Source of the DNA: Saturnia japonica
Taxonomy: Eukaryota; Arthropoda; Insecta; Lepidoptera; Saturniidae
Reading direction: 5' to 3'
Length of the DNA: 64,000 nt
Assembly: GCA_033032175.1 (NCBI GenBank)
Contig: CM065316.1
Span: 8,154,115-8,218,114 of the forward strand
Shown here: positions 11,843 through 23,129 of the stretch, in pieces
How the letters are laid out: every line of letters begins with the position of its first letter
Numbering within the stretch: the stretch's first letter is position 1
The notes under the pieces: generated by a model
Databases searched by the model: none
Told to the model about the DNA's origin: nothing
Seen by the model: only the letters and a program-made list of their open reading frames with translations
Translations under genes and position numbers: made by a program

Positions 11843-12206
11843 TGTATTGTTTTGGATGTTTTTTCCCTAGCATGCGGTGTAGGAATTTGGATAGGAATTT
11901 TGCCGGCCACTCACCTCGGGCATGCTGATGTTGATTTTCGTGGCTTCTATGCACTGCACATCACGCACTGTTGAAGCACTATGGAACCCCGGGGTTTGTG
12001 AAGTCCGAGCTTAAATATTATTTGATTTATTCTTATAATTTGCGACGGAGACGCAATAGTTTTATGCGCTCTGTTAGGGGACACGTTTTGTCTTTTCTGT
12101 TTTTTCAACTGTCACTCGTCGCACGTGAGTTTTTGTTTTTTTTTAGATGGCGCTAATTGTGGCCGAGGTAGGAAAAGTTATGAAGGAATATATGCATGCT
12201 CTAACA
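11843..12206 (-). repeat. 3' LTR of the BEL/Pao element (364 bp)
   Basis: Direct copy of 17389-17753. Terminal TG...CA on the minus strand. Differences from the other LTR: G/T near 11854, G/C near 12079, and one G missing near 12135. Confidence 0.95.
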
Positions 12207-12219
12207 TTTCCCCCCACTT
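12207..12219 (-). promoter_or_regulatory. Polypurine tract of the BEL/Pao element
   Basis: On the minus strand the bases directly before the 3' LTR read AAGTGGGGGGAAA, a purine run in the position where plus-strand DNA synthesis is primed. Confidence 0.85.
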
Positions 12220-12401
12220 GAAATCATCATAGGATTTCACAATTAAATTGAGTTGAAGATTGAAAAGTTAAAAGATTTTAAGTTAAGAGTCGTCCATGGT
12301 CAGTCGAACATCCTTATGATAACAGATCTTAAGAATCCTAATATTAAATTAAAATTAAGCTAAATGTAAACACTTAAGATAACCTAAAGAACTAATATGT
12401 A

Positions 12402-13379
12402 CTAGTTTTGCATAGGCAAAGGACAAATCTTTGTAACAGGTCGACGAAGTAGACCGTTAGCTGTGCGGAGAGTAACCACCCGCACTACACCATCGGTGCC
12501 AGGGTGCACGCATTCGATTTTCCCATAACGCCACTTTAATGATGGTAGACGCTCATCGACCATGAGAACGACGTTGCTAATCTTAACATTGTTAGAATTT
12601 ACGATCCATTTTGATCTTTGTTGTAAGGTATGAAGGTAATCACGCTGCCAAGCTCGCTAAAAACATTGAGTTAGTTTGGTAAGCATATTCCATCTTGCCA
12701 GGGGGATGACGTAATCATTAGTAAGATCAGGTTCAGTTTTGAAACACGGTACGCATTCTGATAAACGAGATCGAATTAAGTTACGAATACCTAATATCCA
12801 AAAACGTCTTTGGATAAGTGATTGTAAAGTTCGAGGACCGCAATGTAAATAAAGAATATGATAATAGTCAATTAAAAGTTTCGAGAGTGGCGAATCCATT
12901 GGAATTAAGAAAGGATGTGTCGCAGATTGCGGTATGTTAGCGTTTTTTAGACGTCCCCCCACTCGAAGCAACCCTGCTTCATCGACAAAAGGTTTCAACT
13001 TTTGGATGTTACGAGAGCAGTTTTGATATGATTGTATAACTGCGATCTCGTTCGAGAATGAGTTAGTCTGAACATGTCGAACTAAAGTGTTCAGTGAATA
13101 CTCGAGTTCACTGACCGTAAGACCAGATTTGAGTCTGTACTCGGAATTTTGTTTTAAATTATTAATGAATCGGACACACCAGGCTAATACACGCTGGGTC
13201 CGGGAAAAGGAAGAATATTTATTCAAAACATGAGATACGACATCAGTGCTAGTATGGTCACTAACACTAATTACGTGGGAAATGTGAATAGATTTAGTTC
13301 GGGAACCGAATCTAGTTCGACCGTGTAATTTATAGGCCACGTTGATGTCTCTTTTGAGATCCAGTTCGGGCCTGACCAC
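12402..13379 (-). pseudogene. BEL/Pao integrase remnant: zinc-binding and C-terminal domains, catalytic core deleted
   Basis: This frame overlaps the end of the Gag-Pol frame by 109 bases and lies in another phase. It carries the leader and HHCC zinc-binding domain (HILYLHCG ... CVPC, about 12745-12860). Immediately after CFK it continues as TEPDLTNDYVIPLARWNML, which belongs to the C-terminal DUF5641-type region of Pao integrases. The whole DDE catalytic core, some 250-300 residues, is therefore missing at a clean junction near 12738. A TAG (12657-12659) replaces the Trp expected in QCFWRAWQRDYLHTLQ-type sequence. The frame then continues RAWQRDYLHTLQQRSKW to PMQN, stop at 12402-12404. The protein cannot catalyse integration. 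Confidence 0.85.
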
Positions 13380-16300
13380 CAGGAGAGGGAAGCAATGAGT
13401 TGAGAACAGCTGAGCCCTCGACTGCAGTGATCAGCCGGATTGTCATGTGTTGACACATGATGCCAATTCTCAACACTGACGTTGTCCGTGATTTTAACAA
13501 CACGATGTGCCACGAATGTTTTTAGTTTATGTGGTTCAGTATGGAGCCATGATAAAACGGCTTTACTATCAGTAAAAGCTATCATACGAGTTAGATCTAT
13601 ATGACCGCGGAGAAGATTCCACATGTGCTTTAAAATCCGTGACAGTAAGACGGCACCACAAAGCTCAAGTCGGTTGACGGTAAGTGGGTTTAAAGGTGCT
13701 ACCTTCGACTTGGCAATAAGTAACTGAACAGGATTGTCTTTACTACCAACCGCTCGTATGTAGACACAACAACCGTATGCCTTTGTGGATCCATCGCAAA
13801 AACCTATCAACTCGTAATGAATGGCCGTGGAGCTAAAGACTCGGCGTGGAAGTCGAAGTTCTTTGAGATGAATTAGTTCCTTCACAAAGTCTTGCCACTC
13901 TTGAGTTATATCAGATGGCACAGACTCATCCCAAATGAGTTGGTAGCGCCACAAGTTTTGTAAGATAAGTTTGGCTTGTAAGACTACTGGCGTCAACCAA
14001 CCAAGAGGATCATAGATGCGAACGACGTTTGAAAGTATCGCACGCTTAGTGCAGTTCGAATTTAGCTGCGAGAAAGAATAAGTAAAGATATCTTGAACTG
14101 GATCCCATTTAATACCAAGTATCTTTAACGTACGTTGATTTTGATCATCATAAAACACTTTGGGAATTTGACAGTGCTCAGAAGGAATTTGAGACAGAAA
14201 TTCTTTAGAGTTGCTACTCCATTTGCGTAGTTCAAACTGTGCACAGGCTAAAAGTTCTACCAGCTCATCTTTGAGCTCTAACGCTGCATTAACAGTTTGT
14301 GCCCCAGCTGTTATGTCATCCATAAATGTATCATGGAGAAGAATTTTAGCGGCATGAGGTCGCTCGCTACCATAATCGTGGGCAACCTGATGAAGAGTTC
14401 TAATTGCGAGAAACGGAGAACTGCTTACGCCATATGTGACGGTGTTTAGCTGAAACTCTGTGATGGGATCGTTAGGAGACTCCCTCCATAAGATGTGCTG
14501 CCAACAACGATCTTCAGGTCGAAGTTCAATGTTACGATACATTTTAGTGATATCCGCTGTAAACACAACAGCGTGAAAATGGAATTTCGTGATAATATCT
14601 ACGATATCATTTTGAAGTTTAGGACCAGTATAAACTATGCCATTGAGATATTTGCCATTCGTGCTTTTGGCGCTGGCATCGAATACAACCCTCAATTTGG
14701 TTGTAGTGCTTTCGGGACGTAAGATACAGTGATGTGGAATAAAATAATTCCCGCTTGGTGATGACGATTCAACAGGCTGCATGTGTCCTAATGATTCGTA
14801 CTCACGCATAAAATTGGAATAGTCCTCTTTCAGCTTATCATCGCGATTGAGACGCCTTTCCAGATTTCTTATACGCGATAAATAATGCTTATAAGATTCA
14901 CCGAGATCACTATACGGCTCCTTTAGTAAAATAGGAACGACGTATCGACCGTCCGTGTTTTGATATACTAGTTTAGGGTATAGTTGTTCACACTTGGTAT
15001 CATCTGGATTTGAAACACTGATCAACGGTGGTTCTTCGACCTCCCAAAAGTGCTTGACCACTTCGTCTAAGGCAAAGGTGGAAGCCAAGAGGGAAGAAAC
15101 CGTTGAAGGGGGTCGATAATAATCACTGTCGAGCTTCCCAGTGATAACCCAACCGAATACGCTATAGAGGGCGACTGGCAATCCAGGCCCTGCTTCTAAT
15201 CGCTGACCATCATAAATTGAATGGAATAATTCCGCACCGATTAATAAGTCGACGTCAGCAGGTTTATCGAAATCACTATCCGCTAAAATTAAATGTTTAT
15301 AAGATTCCCGAACAGCAATAGGAACTTGTGCCATCGGCATCTGACTTGTAATGCTAGACATCACTATGGGACTAATATTAAAGGAAGGACTCTTTGAATA
15401 GCGCGGTAAAATGGTGCAAGAAGTAACACCCTGTACCTGGTGTACAATGTTTTGACCTAGACCGGCTACGGCTATATTGCAGCGACGTAACGGTAAGCCC
15501 AAACGTTTAGCACATTTTACGCTTAAAAAGCAATCCTGTGCTCCGCTATCGATAAGCGCTCTGACGAGTAAAACCTGGCCGGTATTTTCCGGATGATGTA
15601 CCCGCACACTACAAGTACCTAAAAGTACCATGGCGCGGTTACTTTCGACAAGTGTGCTAGCGCACACTGTGCTTATGTTAGGACCATCGATGTTCACGCT
15701 CGATACGGCAGCAGTAACAGGGTTGACTCCCGAACCGGGACCAGTGCTGTCAGAAATGGCTGGATAATGCAATAAGGTATGGTGACGACCACCACAAGCT
15801 ACGCATCGTGACTTAGAAAAGCATGAATCTACGTTATGATTTTTACGCAAACAATTTCGGCATAAATTATTCTTGGTTACAAAGTTACTTTTAAATGAAT
15901 TATCTAAATCTTTAAACGCAGCACATTTGTACACGGAATGTGGCAAAGAAAAAAACACGCAAGTTTCAACCTTATCAATATTACGATAAGGTACCTTTGT
16001 ATTGACGGTCAATGAAGAAGATTTATATTTTTTATCATTGTTATAATTTTTACGAAAACTTGTGTTCGGTACGAAATTAGATTTATTAGAAACTGATTTA
16101 CATGGGTGTTGAACAGAGTGACCGGACTCACTCGCTTCTAATACTTTTACATAACTTTGTAAAAATGATAAAAGATCGTTAAATGTCGGTATTTGCGAAT
16201 TGTTTTGTGATTCAAATCGTTTGCGAGTATCTTGGTCCAAAGTACGGGACGCTAAATAAAATAAAATATACTCGCCAAGATTATCAATATTTATCTCCTT

Positions 16301-17002
16301 AAGGTCATTTACAGACTCATATAATACGCTAGTTAATATACGTAACTCATTTAAATTGCCACTTTTTAAAGAAGGATAGTTACATATTTTGTTAAGATAG
16401 ATAACAGACAAGATTCTTTTGTTTTCAAAACGATCGATTAATGCATCAAATACAACCTGATAATTATCAGATGTTACTGGAACGCCTTTCGCGACAGATA
16501 ACGCGGAACCCGACAGACACGATAACAAATAATGAAATTTTTCAATATTACTAATTTTGTCATTGTTATGAATTACACACGTAAAAGTGTCATAAAATGT
16601 TTGCCAACACTCAATGCTTCCGTCAAACTTAGGCAGCTCAATTTTAGGCAACCGCGCTTGGCCAACTGGCTTACAGGTATTGGGCGTAATGTTAGATAAC
16701 TCGGGAACACTGATAACAGAATACGCATCGACGACAGCATAGTACAAGTCGTCAAACGCCGCAACAGCTTGATTGTCAATGTTTGAGTCGGGCTTTAGCT
16801 TAAATTTCAAAGTATTTATTTCGTTCGTTAATGTAACGTATTCCTGTCGCAAAGGTTCAACTCGCGTGTACCTAGCTTTAAATTGACTGAGCTTAGAGCG
16901 ATCGATTTGTATTTGTTTACTTAGATTAAAAAGAATTTGTATGTCTCTAAAAACATACTCACGTTGGGACGTGAACAATTTAATTTGTTGTTCGTTACTC
17001 AT
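13271..17002 (-). CDS. BEL/Pao Gag-Pol polyprotein (Gag, protease, reverse transcriptase, RNase H)
   Basis: Retrotransposon polyprotein. I prefer the Met at 17002 (MSNEQQIKLF) to the one at 17101, which would add 33 hydrophobic residues. In order: Gag with a DUF1759-type segment (LPKFDGSIECWQTFYD); two or three zinc knuckles (CRNCLRKNHNVDSC, CVACGGRHH; about 15780-15870); an aspartic protease with IDSGAQ (about 15540-15560); a Pao-type reverse transcriptase with RVVFDAS, TADITKMYRNI and the catalytic FMDD at 14315-14326 (Phe for the usual Tyr); an RNase H domain with GFCDGSTKAYG and a later FTDSKAV; then WWSGPNW before integrase. The frame ends at 13271, just after entering the integrase leader, while the integrase itself continues in another phase. 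That is most likely a disabling indel near 13280-13330, because BEL/Pao elements normally encode one long ORF. Domain assignment is firm. Confidence 0.92.
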   Translation of the reverse strand: MSNEQQIKLFTSQREYVFRDIQILFNLSKQIQIDRSKLSQFKARYTRVEPLRQEYVTLTNEINTLKFKLKPDSNIDNQAVAAFDDLYYAVVDAYSVISVPELSNITPNTCKPVGQARLPKIELPKFDGSIECWQTFYDTFTCVIHNNDKISNIEKFHYLLSCLSGSALSVAKGVPVTSDNYQVVFDALIDRFENKRILSVIYLNKICNYPSLKSGNLNELRILTSVLYESVNDLKEINIDNLGEYILFYLASRTLDQDTRKRFESQNNSQIPTFNDLLSFLQSYVKVLEASESGHSVQHPCKSVSNKSNFVPNTSFRKNYNNDKKYKSSSLTVNTKVPYRNIDKVETCVFFSLPHSVYKCAAFKDLDNSFKSNFVTKNNLCRNCLRKNHNVDSCFSKSRCVACGGRHHTLLHYPAISDSTGPGSGVNPVTAAVSSVNIDGPNISTVCASTLVESNRAMVLLGTCSVRVHHPENTGQVLLVRALIDSGAQDCFLSVKCAKRLGLPLRRCNIAVAGLGQNIVHQVQGVTSCTILPRYSKSPSFNISPIVMSSITSQMPMAQVPIAVRESYKHLILADSDFDKPADVDLLIGAELFHSIYDGQRLEAGPGLPVALYSVFGWVITGKLDSDYYRPPSTVSSLLASTFALDEVVKHFWEVEEPPLISVSNPDDTKCEQLYPKLVYQNTDGRYVVPILLKEPYSDLGESYKHYLSRIRNLERRLNRDDKLKEDYSNFMREYESLGHMQPVESSSPSGNYFIPHHCILRPESTTTKLRVVFDASAKSTNGKYLNGIVYTGPKLQNDIVDIITKFHFHAVVFTADITKMYRNIELRPEDRCWQHILWRESPNDPITEFQLNTVTYGVSSSPFLAIRTLHQVAHDYGSERPHAAKILLHDTFMDDITAGAQTVNAALELKDELVELLACAQFELRKWSSNSKEFLSQIPSEHCQIPKVFYDDQNQRTLKILGIKWDPVQDIFTYSFSQLNSNCTKRAILSNVVRIYDPLGWLTPVVLQAKLILQNLWRYQLIWDESVPSDITQEWQDFVKELIHLKELRLPRRVFSSTAIHYELIGFCDGSTKAYGCCVYIRAVGSKDNPVQLLIAKSKVAPLNPLTVNRLELCGAVLLSRILKHMWNLLRGHIDLTRMIAFTDSKAVLSWLHTEPHKLKTFVAHRVVKITDNVSVENWHHVSTHDNPADHCSRGLSCSQLIASLSWWSGPNWISKETSTWPINYTVELDSVPELNLFTFPT

Positions 17003-17361
17003 TATGACAGATAAATATAATATTATGTAAATAAAACAAAGATATTTGATAAAAGTTAAAGTGATTTCCGATGTAGGTAGATATGACAAAACGGTCGACA
17101 AATTATTCAGTTACGCTAAAAGTTAAGATTTGTTTACTATATAGAAAAAGCAAGAAGTAGCTACGTGTACTTTATTCCTATATAAGTAAAGCTAAGTATA
17201 GGTTAGATTTCGAATCAAACGCATTAGAATTTTACATAAAAAAGTAAAGAAGTACGTACGTGTACTTATAATTTTATGTAAAATAGGTAGGTAGGTAAGT
17301 ATTTAGATAGGTAAAAGCTAATAAAACTGTAAACTAAGTAAATTTTAGTTACCACAGGACA

Positions 17362-17379
17362 TTTGACTCGTAAGGACCA
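17362..17379 (-). promoter_or_regulatory. Candidate primer binding site
   Basis: On the minus strand, 9 bases inside the 5' LTR, the sequence starts TGGTCCTTACGAGTC. It begins TGG, as expected for pairing with a tRNA 3' CCA end. I could not identify the tRNA. Confidence 0.5.
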
Positions 17380-17388
17380 CTTAATATA

Positions 17389-17753
17389 TGTATTGTTTTT
17401 GATGTTTTTTCCCTAGCATGCGGTGTAGGAATTTGGATAGGAATTTTGCCGGCCACTCACCTCGGGCATGCTGATGTTGATTTTCGTGGCTTCTATGCAC
17501 TGCACATCACGCACTGTTGAAGCACTATGGAACCCCGGGGTTTGTGAAGTCCGAGCTTAAATATTATTTGATTTATTCTTATAATTTGCGACGGAGACGC
17601 AATAGTTTTATGCGCTCTGTTAGGCGACACGTTTTGTCTTTTCTGTTTTTTCAACTGTCACTCGTCGCACGTGAGTTTTTGGTTTTTTTTTAGATGGCGC
17701 TAATTGTGGCCGAGGTAGGAAAAGTTATGAAGGAATATATGCATGCTCTAACA
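17389..17753 (-). repeat. 5' LTR of the BEL/Pao element (365 bp)
   Basis: Direct repeat of 11843-12206, terminal TG...CA on the minus strand, followed outside by the TAACA target duplication. Between it and gag lies a leader of about 390 bases with the primer binding site. Confidence 0.95.
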
Positions 17754-17758
17754 TAACA

Positions 17759-19009
17759 TGATTATAAATTTAAAATAAAATTAATAAAGCTTGTCGTCGT
17801 CCATGAGAAGAAGTCTATTTAAAATATTCGAATTAATTTTAAACAATATGCTGTTAACAGATTTAACCTGGTTAATGTTTCAACATAAGTGAATTTAAAA
17901 TTGATTTCCAACATTTTTAAACATCACTGCAAACTAACAACTATTCAGTACTTTCTTTTAATACAGTTAGTATTCGAAGAATTTTTAGTTTCGTTTTGAT
18001 TTCTAAAATCCTTAAATTTAACTACGAAGTAAATTTATATAAACAACATAACATATTAGAGACATAATTAGTTAACATTTCGCTACTGCAAAAAAAAAAA
18101 ACTTTTTTGGACCACTTCAATCCATATACACTTGTCACTGACAATAAGTTCAGATACGTGTTATTTTTTATAGCCCAATCAACATACAATGTATGTTCAA
18201 CACATTAAAACAAACATTGCAATGCGGAGTCTTGCAACCATTTAATTCATTTGACAGGACAATTATTTAATGTCAATTATACTTATGATTTTAAATTATG
18301 GTTTTTCTCAGAACCTTCTGAAATAACCATCAATATAATGCACTAGGTAGCTTTATAATTGGCAGTCAGTACATAACCTCCAACTTCACTCACATGCCTA
18401 TATATCAACGATATATTTATTTATTACGATAAGGATCACTTGGGATTGGGATAGATTTGTCAGTATTCATTTGAACACTTGCAGTTGGCTATACATTACA
18501 TATATGGTAGGACTTTGCCAACTTTAAAAGGGATTAAAGGATTTAAAAAAAACTATCAAAAATATTAGACGCAAAACGACAAATAAGAAAAGAAAGACCG
18601 AAACGTACACGGTAGATGTATACGTACAATTTCAACGGTCAGCTGCATTAATGTAAGTTACTGTTATAATTAGCTATCGACATAAAACCTCCACCCACTA
18701 GCCTATAGATAAATCAGAAGTAATAATTTTACGAACGACATCCGTTTTAATTATCAACTGACCAATGATCGTGTCATAAACACGTATGACATGCGGATAC
18801 ATGAATCTGGGTTTTATCAAGGATAATGCTTTTTGAGCGCGGAAAAAAATATATAAAACAATACTAATGTTCTTGTTAGACAAGTGTTTGACTCGATAAG
18901 ATATCTGTAACCGGTCCGACAGATCCTTTCGAGATTATATCTATTGTATAATATTCACTGTGATTGATTTTTTAGTTAATTTATATTATGGAGTTTAAGT
19001 AATAATAAT
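17759..19009. other. Intergenic, nothing recognised
   Basis: AT-rich with no coding potential. A potential hairpin (AGTTGGC / GCCAACT) spans about 18483-18525. No family match in the window. Confidence 0.4.
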
Positions 19010-19480
19010 ATCAGCCTGTAAGTATCCCATTACTAGGCAAAGGCCTTTTCCCAGGGAAAGGTACGAGCTTACAGGTTACAGGTTTACACGTTACAGGTTT
19101 ATACGGGCTATTATCAGCAACTCGACGTCCATATGCGCCTATTTTGCCGACCTCAATCGTGCCAGCCCAATTCCTTCAGAAATTCCACCAGTCGCCCGAT
19201 TTTGAGGTACGAGCTTAATAACCACGCCAGCCCACGACGTATTGGCGATTTCAAACGCCGAGAAATCAACAGTTCTTTATTTTCCACATACCGAGGTACT
19301 ACAAGAACATTTCTCAAAAATTCCGGTTTCCTCACGATGTTTTCCTTTACAGTCTGCCGATATTGTTACCAACATGAATTACTAAATATATGCAAATTCG
19401 TTGATACACGCCGGAGTTCAAACCTGCAGACATCGAATTGACATTCCGCAGGTGTAAACCACTCGATCACCACGACTATG
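19010..19480 (-). repeat. tRNA-derived SINE, minus strand
   Basis: On the minus strand it starts near 19480 with a tRNA-like head: a B-box-like GGTTTGAACTCC at about 19409-19420 and an A-box-like GTGGTGATCGAGTGG upstream. It runs through a body containing CATCGTGAGGAAACCGGA and ends with GCCTAGTAATGGGATACTTAC then AGGCTGA near 19010. I recognise that 3' end as a very common lepidopteran dispersed repeat. Apparently full length but diverged. The two ORFs read across it (19133-19441 plus, 19153-19335 minus) are incidental. Confidence 0.6.
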
Positions 19481-19622
19481 AGTCAGAATTGTGTTTTATT
19501 GTTATTATAATAATCTAATATGTATTTCATATCAATTATAATTCAATATGTTTTTATTGTTCTGGAAATTTTGACCTACAAAACAAACGCCGTGGAGGGC
19601 CGGAGACTCTAGACTGTTGTAG

Positions 19623-20460
19623 TTGATCGTGGAAGCGTATCCATCGCAAACCAGAGTTCGCGCACTATTCGTCGTGAGTGATAAAATAATTTTAATTCAC
19701 TTGAAACAAATTGGAAAAGTGAAAAAGCTCGAGAAATGGGTACCGCATGAATTGACTGAAGCACACCAACAAACACGCATTGAGTGCTGCGTTACATTAC
19801 TCAAACAATAACAAAGGAATTTTGATCTTATTGTTACTTGTGACGAAAAATGGATCCTTTATGACAATCTAAAACACTCATCACAGTGGTAGAACCCAGG
19901 AAAACCGGCCAAATCCTGTCCCAAGCGAAAGTTGACGCAGAAAAAGGTACTGGCGAGCGTTTGGTTGACCAGTATGGCCAATATGGCCAAACGATAACGT
20001 CAGATCTATATTGTCAATAATTGAAAACTATGATGGGAAAGCTAGCCGTTAAACAACCGAAATTGGTCAATCTCTCTAGCCCATTGCTGCTTCAAAACAA
20101 CGCTAGACCCCATACTTCACGAAAGACGGTCGCTAAATTAGAGGAACTGCGGTTGAAATCTCTCCGACACCCACCATAGTCTCGGAACTTACTCCAACAG
20201 ATAATGCCTTTTTTCGGAATTTGGACAATTTTTTGCAAGGAAAAAATTCAATTTCGATGAGGCTGTCCAAACTGCCTTTAAAGATTTTATTGATTTTCAC
20301 TCCCAAATTTTTTCAGCAATGGAATCAATGAACTACCTATAAAATTGCGAAAGTGCATAGACAGTAATGGTTACACACTTAAATTTATTTAATATATAAT
20401 ATCATAATATTTTTTTGCGTTTTACTTTTTCCATATAAAACGCAAATTTCATATGTAAGG
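19623..20460 (+). pseudogene. mariner transposase relic, 5' truncated and frameshifted
   Basis: Cut-and-paste DNA transposase of the Tc1/mariner superfamily, now dead. From 19623 the frame reads the end of the second helix-turn-helix and the linker (IHLKQIGKVKKLEKW, then VPHELTEAHQQTRIECC). After a frameshift comes VTCDEKWILYDN with the first catalytic Asp (19842-19844). The second Asp is replaced: LLLQNNARPH has Asn at 20096-20098 where mariners have Asp. The third is retained in ELTPTDNAFF (20200-20202), with the D34D spacing of mariners. Stops occur at SQW-stop (about 19890) and at about 20175. The 3' end (20430-20462) looks like a terminal-repeat remnant followed by TA. The N-terminal 90 or so residues and the 5' terminal repeat are missing. 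Confidence 0.85.
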
Positions 20461-21084
20461 ACCTATTATAGAAGGTGTAAATACTGAGATGACAGCTGAG
20501 AGAAGGGGATTGGAGGAAACCCTATTTACCCTGTCGTGATAACCTTACTTAGGTAGGATAATATAATAATTATAAACGACAGTTATGACAAAAAAGAAAT
20601 AACTGAAATGAAATGTAGAGCACTGAAAAGACATAATATATATTAATATGTACTACTAAGAGAAATAAGAAGTATAGGAAATTAATTAAAAATATTCTTT
20701 AGCTTCATCAGACGATATAGTTATAATGAAGCCAGTTTATTAATATTTAATAATAATAAAAAACATTTATTTCGGAACATTAGGAATCCATAAATATCAT
20801 AGTACACAAAACTTTAAAAATAATATTAACTAATAACAATCCTGTGCTATATATACTAACTGGAGCCGAACTGCACACTATCCACGTGGTATGTAATACT
20901 TACTTTTAGACGTATGAAGTCCGATCCAGTGACATAGCATTGGACAATCCCACCTATCACATTACATGCTCATATTTTGGGAAGGATCAAGGTACACCAC
21001 TTTCGGACGATGGCATGGAAACCTTGTATGTACCTTAATCTTGTATGTTTAAATGTTTTGTGATTTATACATTCCATATACATA
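20461..21084. other. Intergenic, nothing firmly recognised
   Basis: AT-rich. 20885-21040 is less AT-rich and looks like part of an unidentified dispersed element, but no second copy lies in the window. Confidence 0.3.
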
Positions 21085-21752
21085 ACTAGCTGACCCGCGC
21101 AACTTCGTCTACGTCACATAAGAGATAAAGAGAAAGGGTTAGAGAGAGTGGGTCGTAGGCCTCTCACATCATTCGGCATAATAAAAATGCGAGCGTGGTA
21201 CTTGATCATTATTTTCCAGCGGAGTTATTTTAAAACTGTGATATTTCCTAAGATATTCATTTAAATCAATTAATGGACAAGTGAAATTTGTTCAAAATGA
21301 AATACTTATGATAAATAACGTATTTATTTCGATAAGGATTAACACCATGCATATAAGAATACCTTAGTAAATAATGCATTATTTTAGAACAAATGGAATT
21401 ACCATAAAAAAGCCTATATTGAGTAATCCTTAAAAGAGACATATGCTATCGTGGACTTTTTTTAGAACTTTTAAAAGAAATAATTCCATCACACACGATA
21501 GTCGCGCAACTTTAACCATTTACGCAACGCACGCAATGGAATCTCTCAAAAGGAATAAATTTCCCCGATAATGCAACATTTTTCATTGATGCTCCGCTCT
21601 TATTGATCGTGGCGTAATGTTATATAGCCTTCCGCGATAAATGGGCTATCCAGCATTAAAATATTTTTTACATTCGAACCAGTAGTTCCTGAGATTAGCG
21701 TGTTCAACCAAACAAACAAACAAACTCTTCAGCTTTATAATATTAGTATAGA
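21085..21752 (-). mobile_element. Helitron-like non-autonomous element with both termini
   Basis: Left boundary ACTAGCTGACCCGCGCAAC and right boundary TTATAATATTAGTATAGA. On the minus strand this is 5'-TCTATACTAATATTATAA ... GTCAGCTAGT-3', fitting the 5'-TC and 3'-CTAG(T) ends of Lep1-type Helitron-like elements. No terminal inverted repeats, no ORF, no target duplication, all as expected for the class. About 670 bases. Assignment rests on end motifs only. Confidence 0.55.
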
Positions 21753-23129
21753 TATAGTGAATATAATAAGACGATTTTTATTAATCTGTCTATATTTGTT
21801 ATGAGAGAGTTTTGTTATTTCTTCGGTGGTATACTTGATGCATTATGTCCGTTCTTTACGATTCTTTTAGTTTATTTTTAATTCTAAACAAAAAAGGTAA
21901 CTCTTTCTCACTTGAATTGTACCATATCAACAATGTAAGTACATGAAATTGAGTCTATAAAGTATTGACTCTTGACAGCCCAATGATGGATCGTGCTGAG
22001 TTTATTATATCGTTACTTCAAAGTTGAATAAACAGTCGTATTACTGATATGTAATAATTATGACGTATACATACGTTATGATGATGATAGTGAGCTACTT
22101 TATTGTATTATGTTTATGGTTCATTTATAATCAATCTTTTTATCATAATATTATCTTGATTGTACGGTTGTGACTTAAAGTATAAATTCCAAATTAAAAA
22201 CTTATTTTATTTGCATTACCATCATTATTTGCAATACCGTAGATTTATTTTGGTCAGAGAGGAAAAAGATTTTTTTATTATAATAATTGTAATATAAATT
22301 CTTTAAATATATATATATTTTTTTGAAATCGTATCTATATAATTTTTGTTAGTACTTTACTGTAGTATAGTTAAATGCTTAATAAAAAGTAAAATTTCTA
22401 CCAGTACGTAGAGTATCTGAAATTTGAATCATGACTCACTTTTTTATGGGACAGGACGGTTATACTTAAAATATGTATGTAATAGGGCCAAAAAATCATC
22501 GTATAGTATAAAATTATATTTTATCTTTTTTAAACAAAACGATGTGGAAATTGTTATGTTCTATTTTTTATTATGCGATTACTTGGACTGACTGCACGGT
22601 GCGCGCAAGCGCCGCTAGTGTTGCAAACGCAAACATCTAATTGTGCTATCGCTAAGCACTTTAGTGATGTACTAATTAATAATGCGATATTCAGTTAAAC
22701 AGGATAATAGTGAAAATACGAAAACTAATTTATCTTCAATTAATATGCGCCATTTAAGGAGTATTTTTTATTTTGAAATGTATTATAATCGCACATTCTA
22801 CTAAGATACTTAATGTCTACAATAAATTAAAACAAACTACAACTTACAAACATACGGCTGAGATATATTCCATTTCTTTATTACGAATTAATATCAGCTG
22901 TTGGTCTTATTGACCTTACACTCATTGAACCAGGAATAAGACGTTGATTAAGATCAGATATTACATTAATAAAAACATTAATTTACTCATACCGAGGTCA
23001 TTTTGTTTATAAGATCATTTTAAAATGCACTTACCGCCTTTTGTAATTAACGAATATTTTAAAATTTACATGAAGATTACACAAAACTCAAAAGATGTAA
23101 GAGTAAAAATATTTTTAATCGCATATGAA
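21753..23129. other. Intergenic, nothing recognised
   Basis: AT-rich non-coding DNA. A short GC-rich patch at 22592-22625 stands out but matches nothing I can name. Confidence 0.35.

Larger units (their letters stand above)
11838..17758 (-). mobile_element. BEL/Pao LTR retrotransposon, near-complete, integrase-deleted
   Basis: Element 11843-17753 (5,911 bases), read on the minus strand. It has two LTRs starting TGTTAG and ending ATACA, flanked by a 5-base target duplication TAACA (11838-11842 and 17754-17758). The order 5'LTR, gag, protease, RT, RNase H, integrase remnant, PPT, 3'LTR is BEL/Pao. By eye the LTRs differ by two substitutions and one single-base indel over about 365 bases, so the insertion is recent. 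The integrase lacks its catalytic core and the polyprotein is interrupted by a frameshift and a stop, so it cannot be autonomous. Confidence 0.93.

Noticed and set aside
11971..12156. ORF 'MKHYGTPGFVKSEL...' repeated at 43986-44246 (minus)
   Set aside because: It is the antisense or sense reading of the BEL/Pao LTR, present because the LTR is repeated; not a gene.
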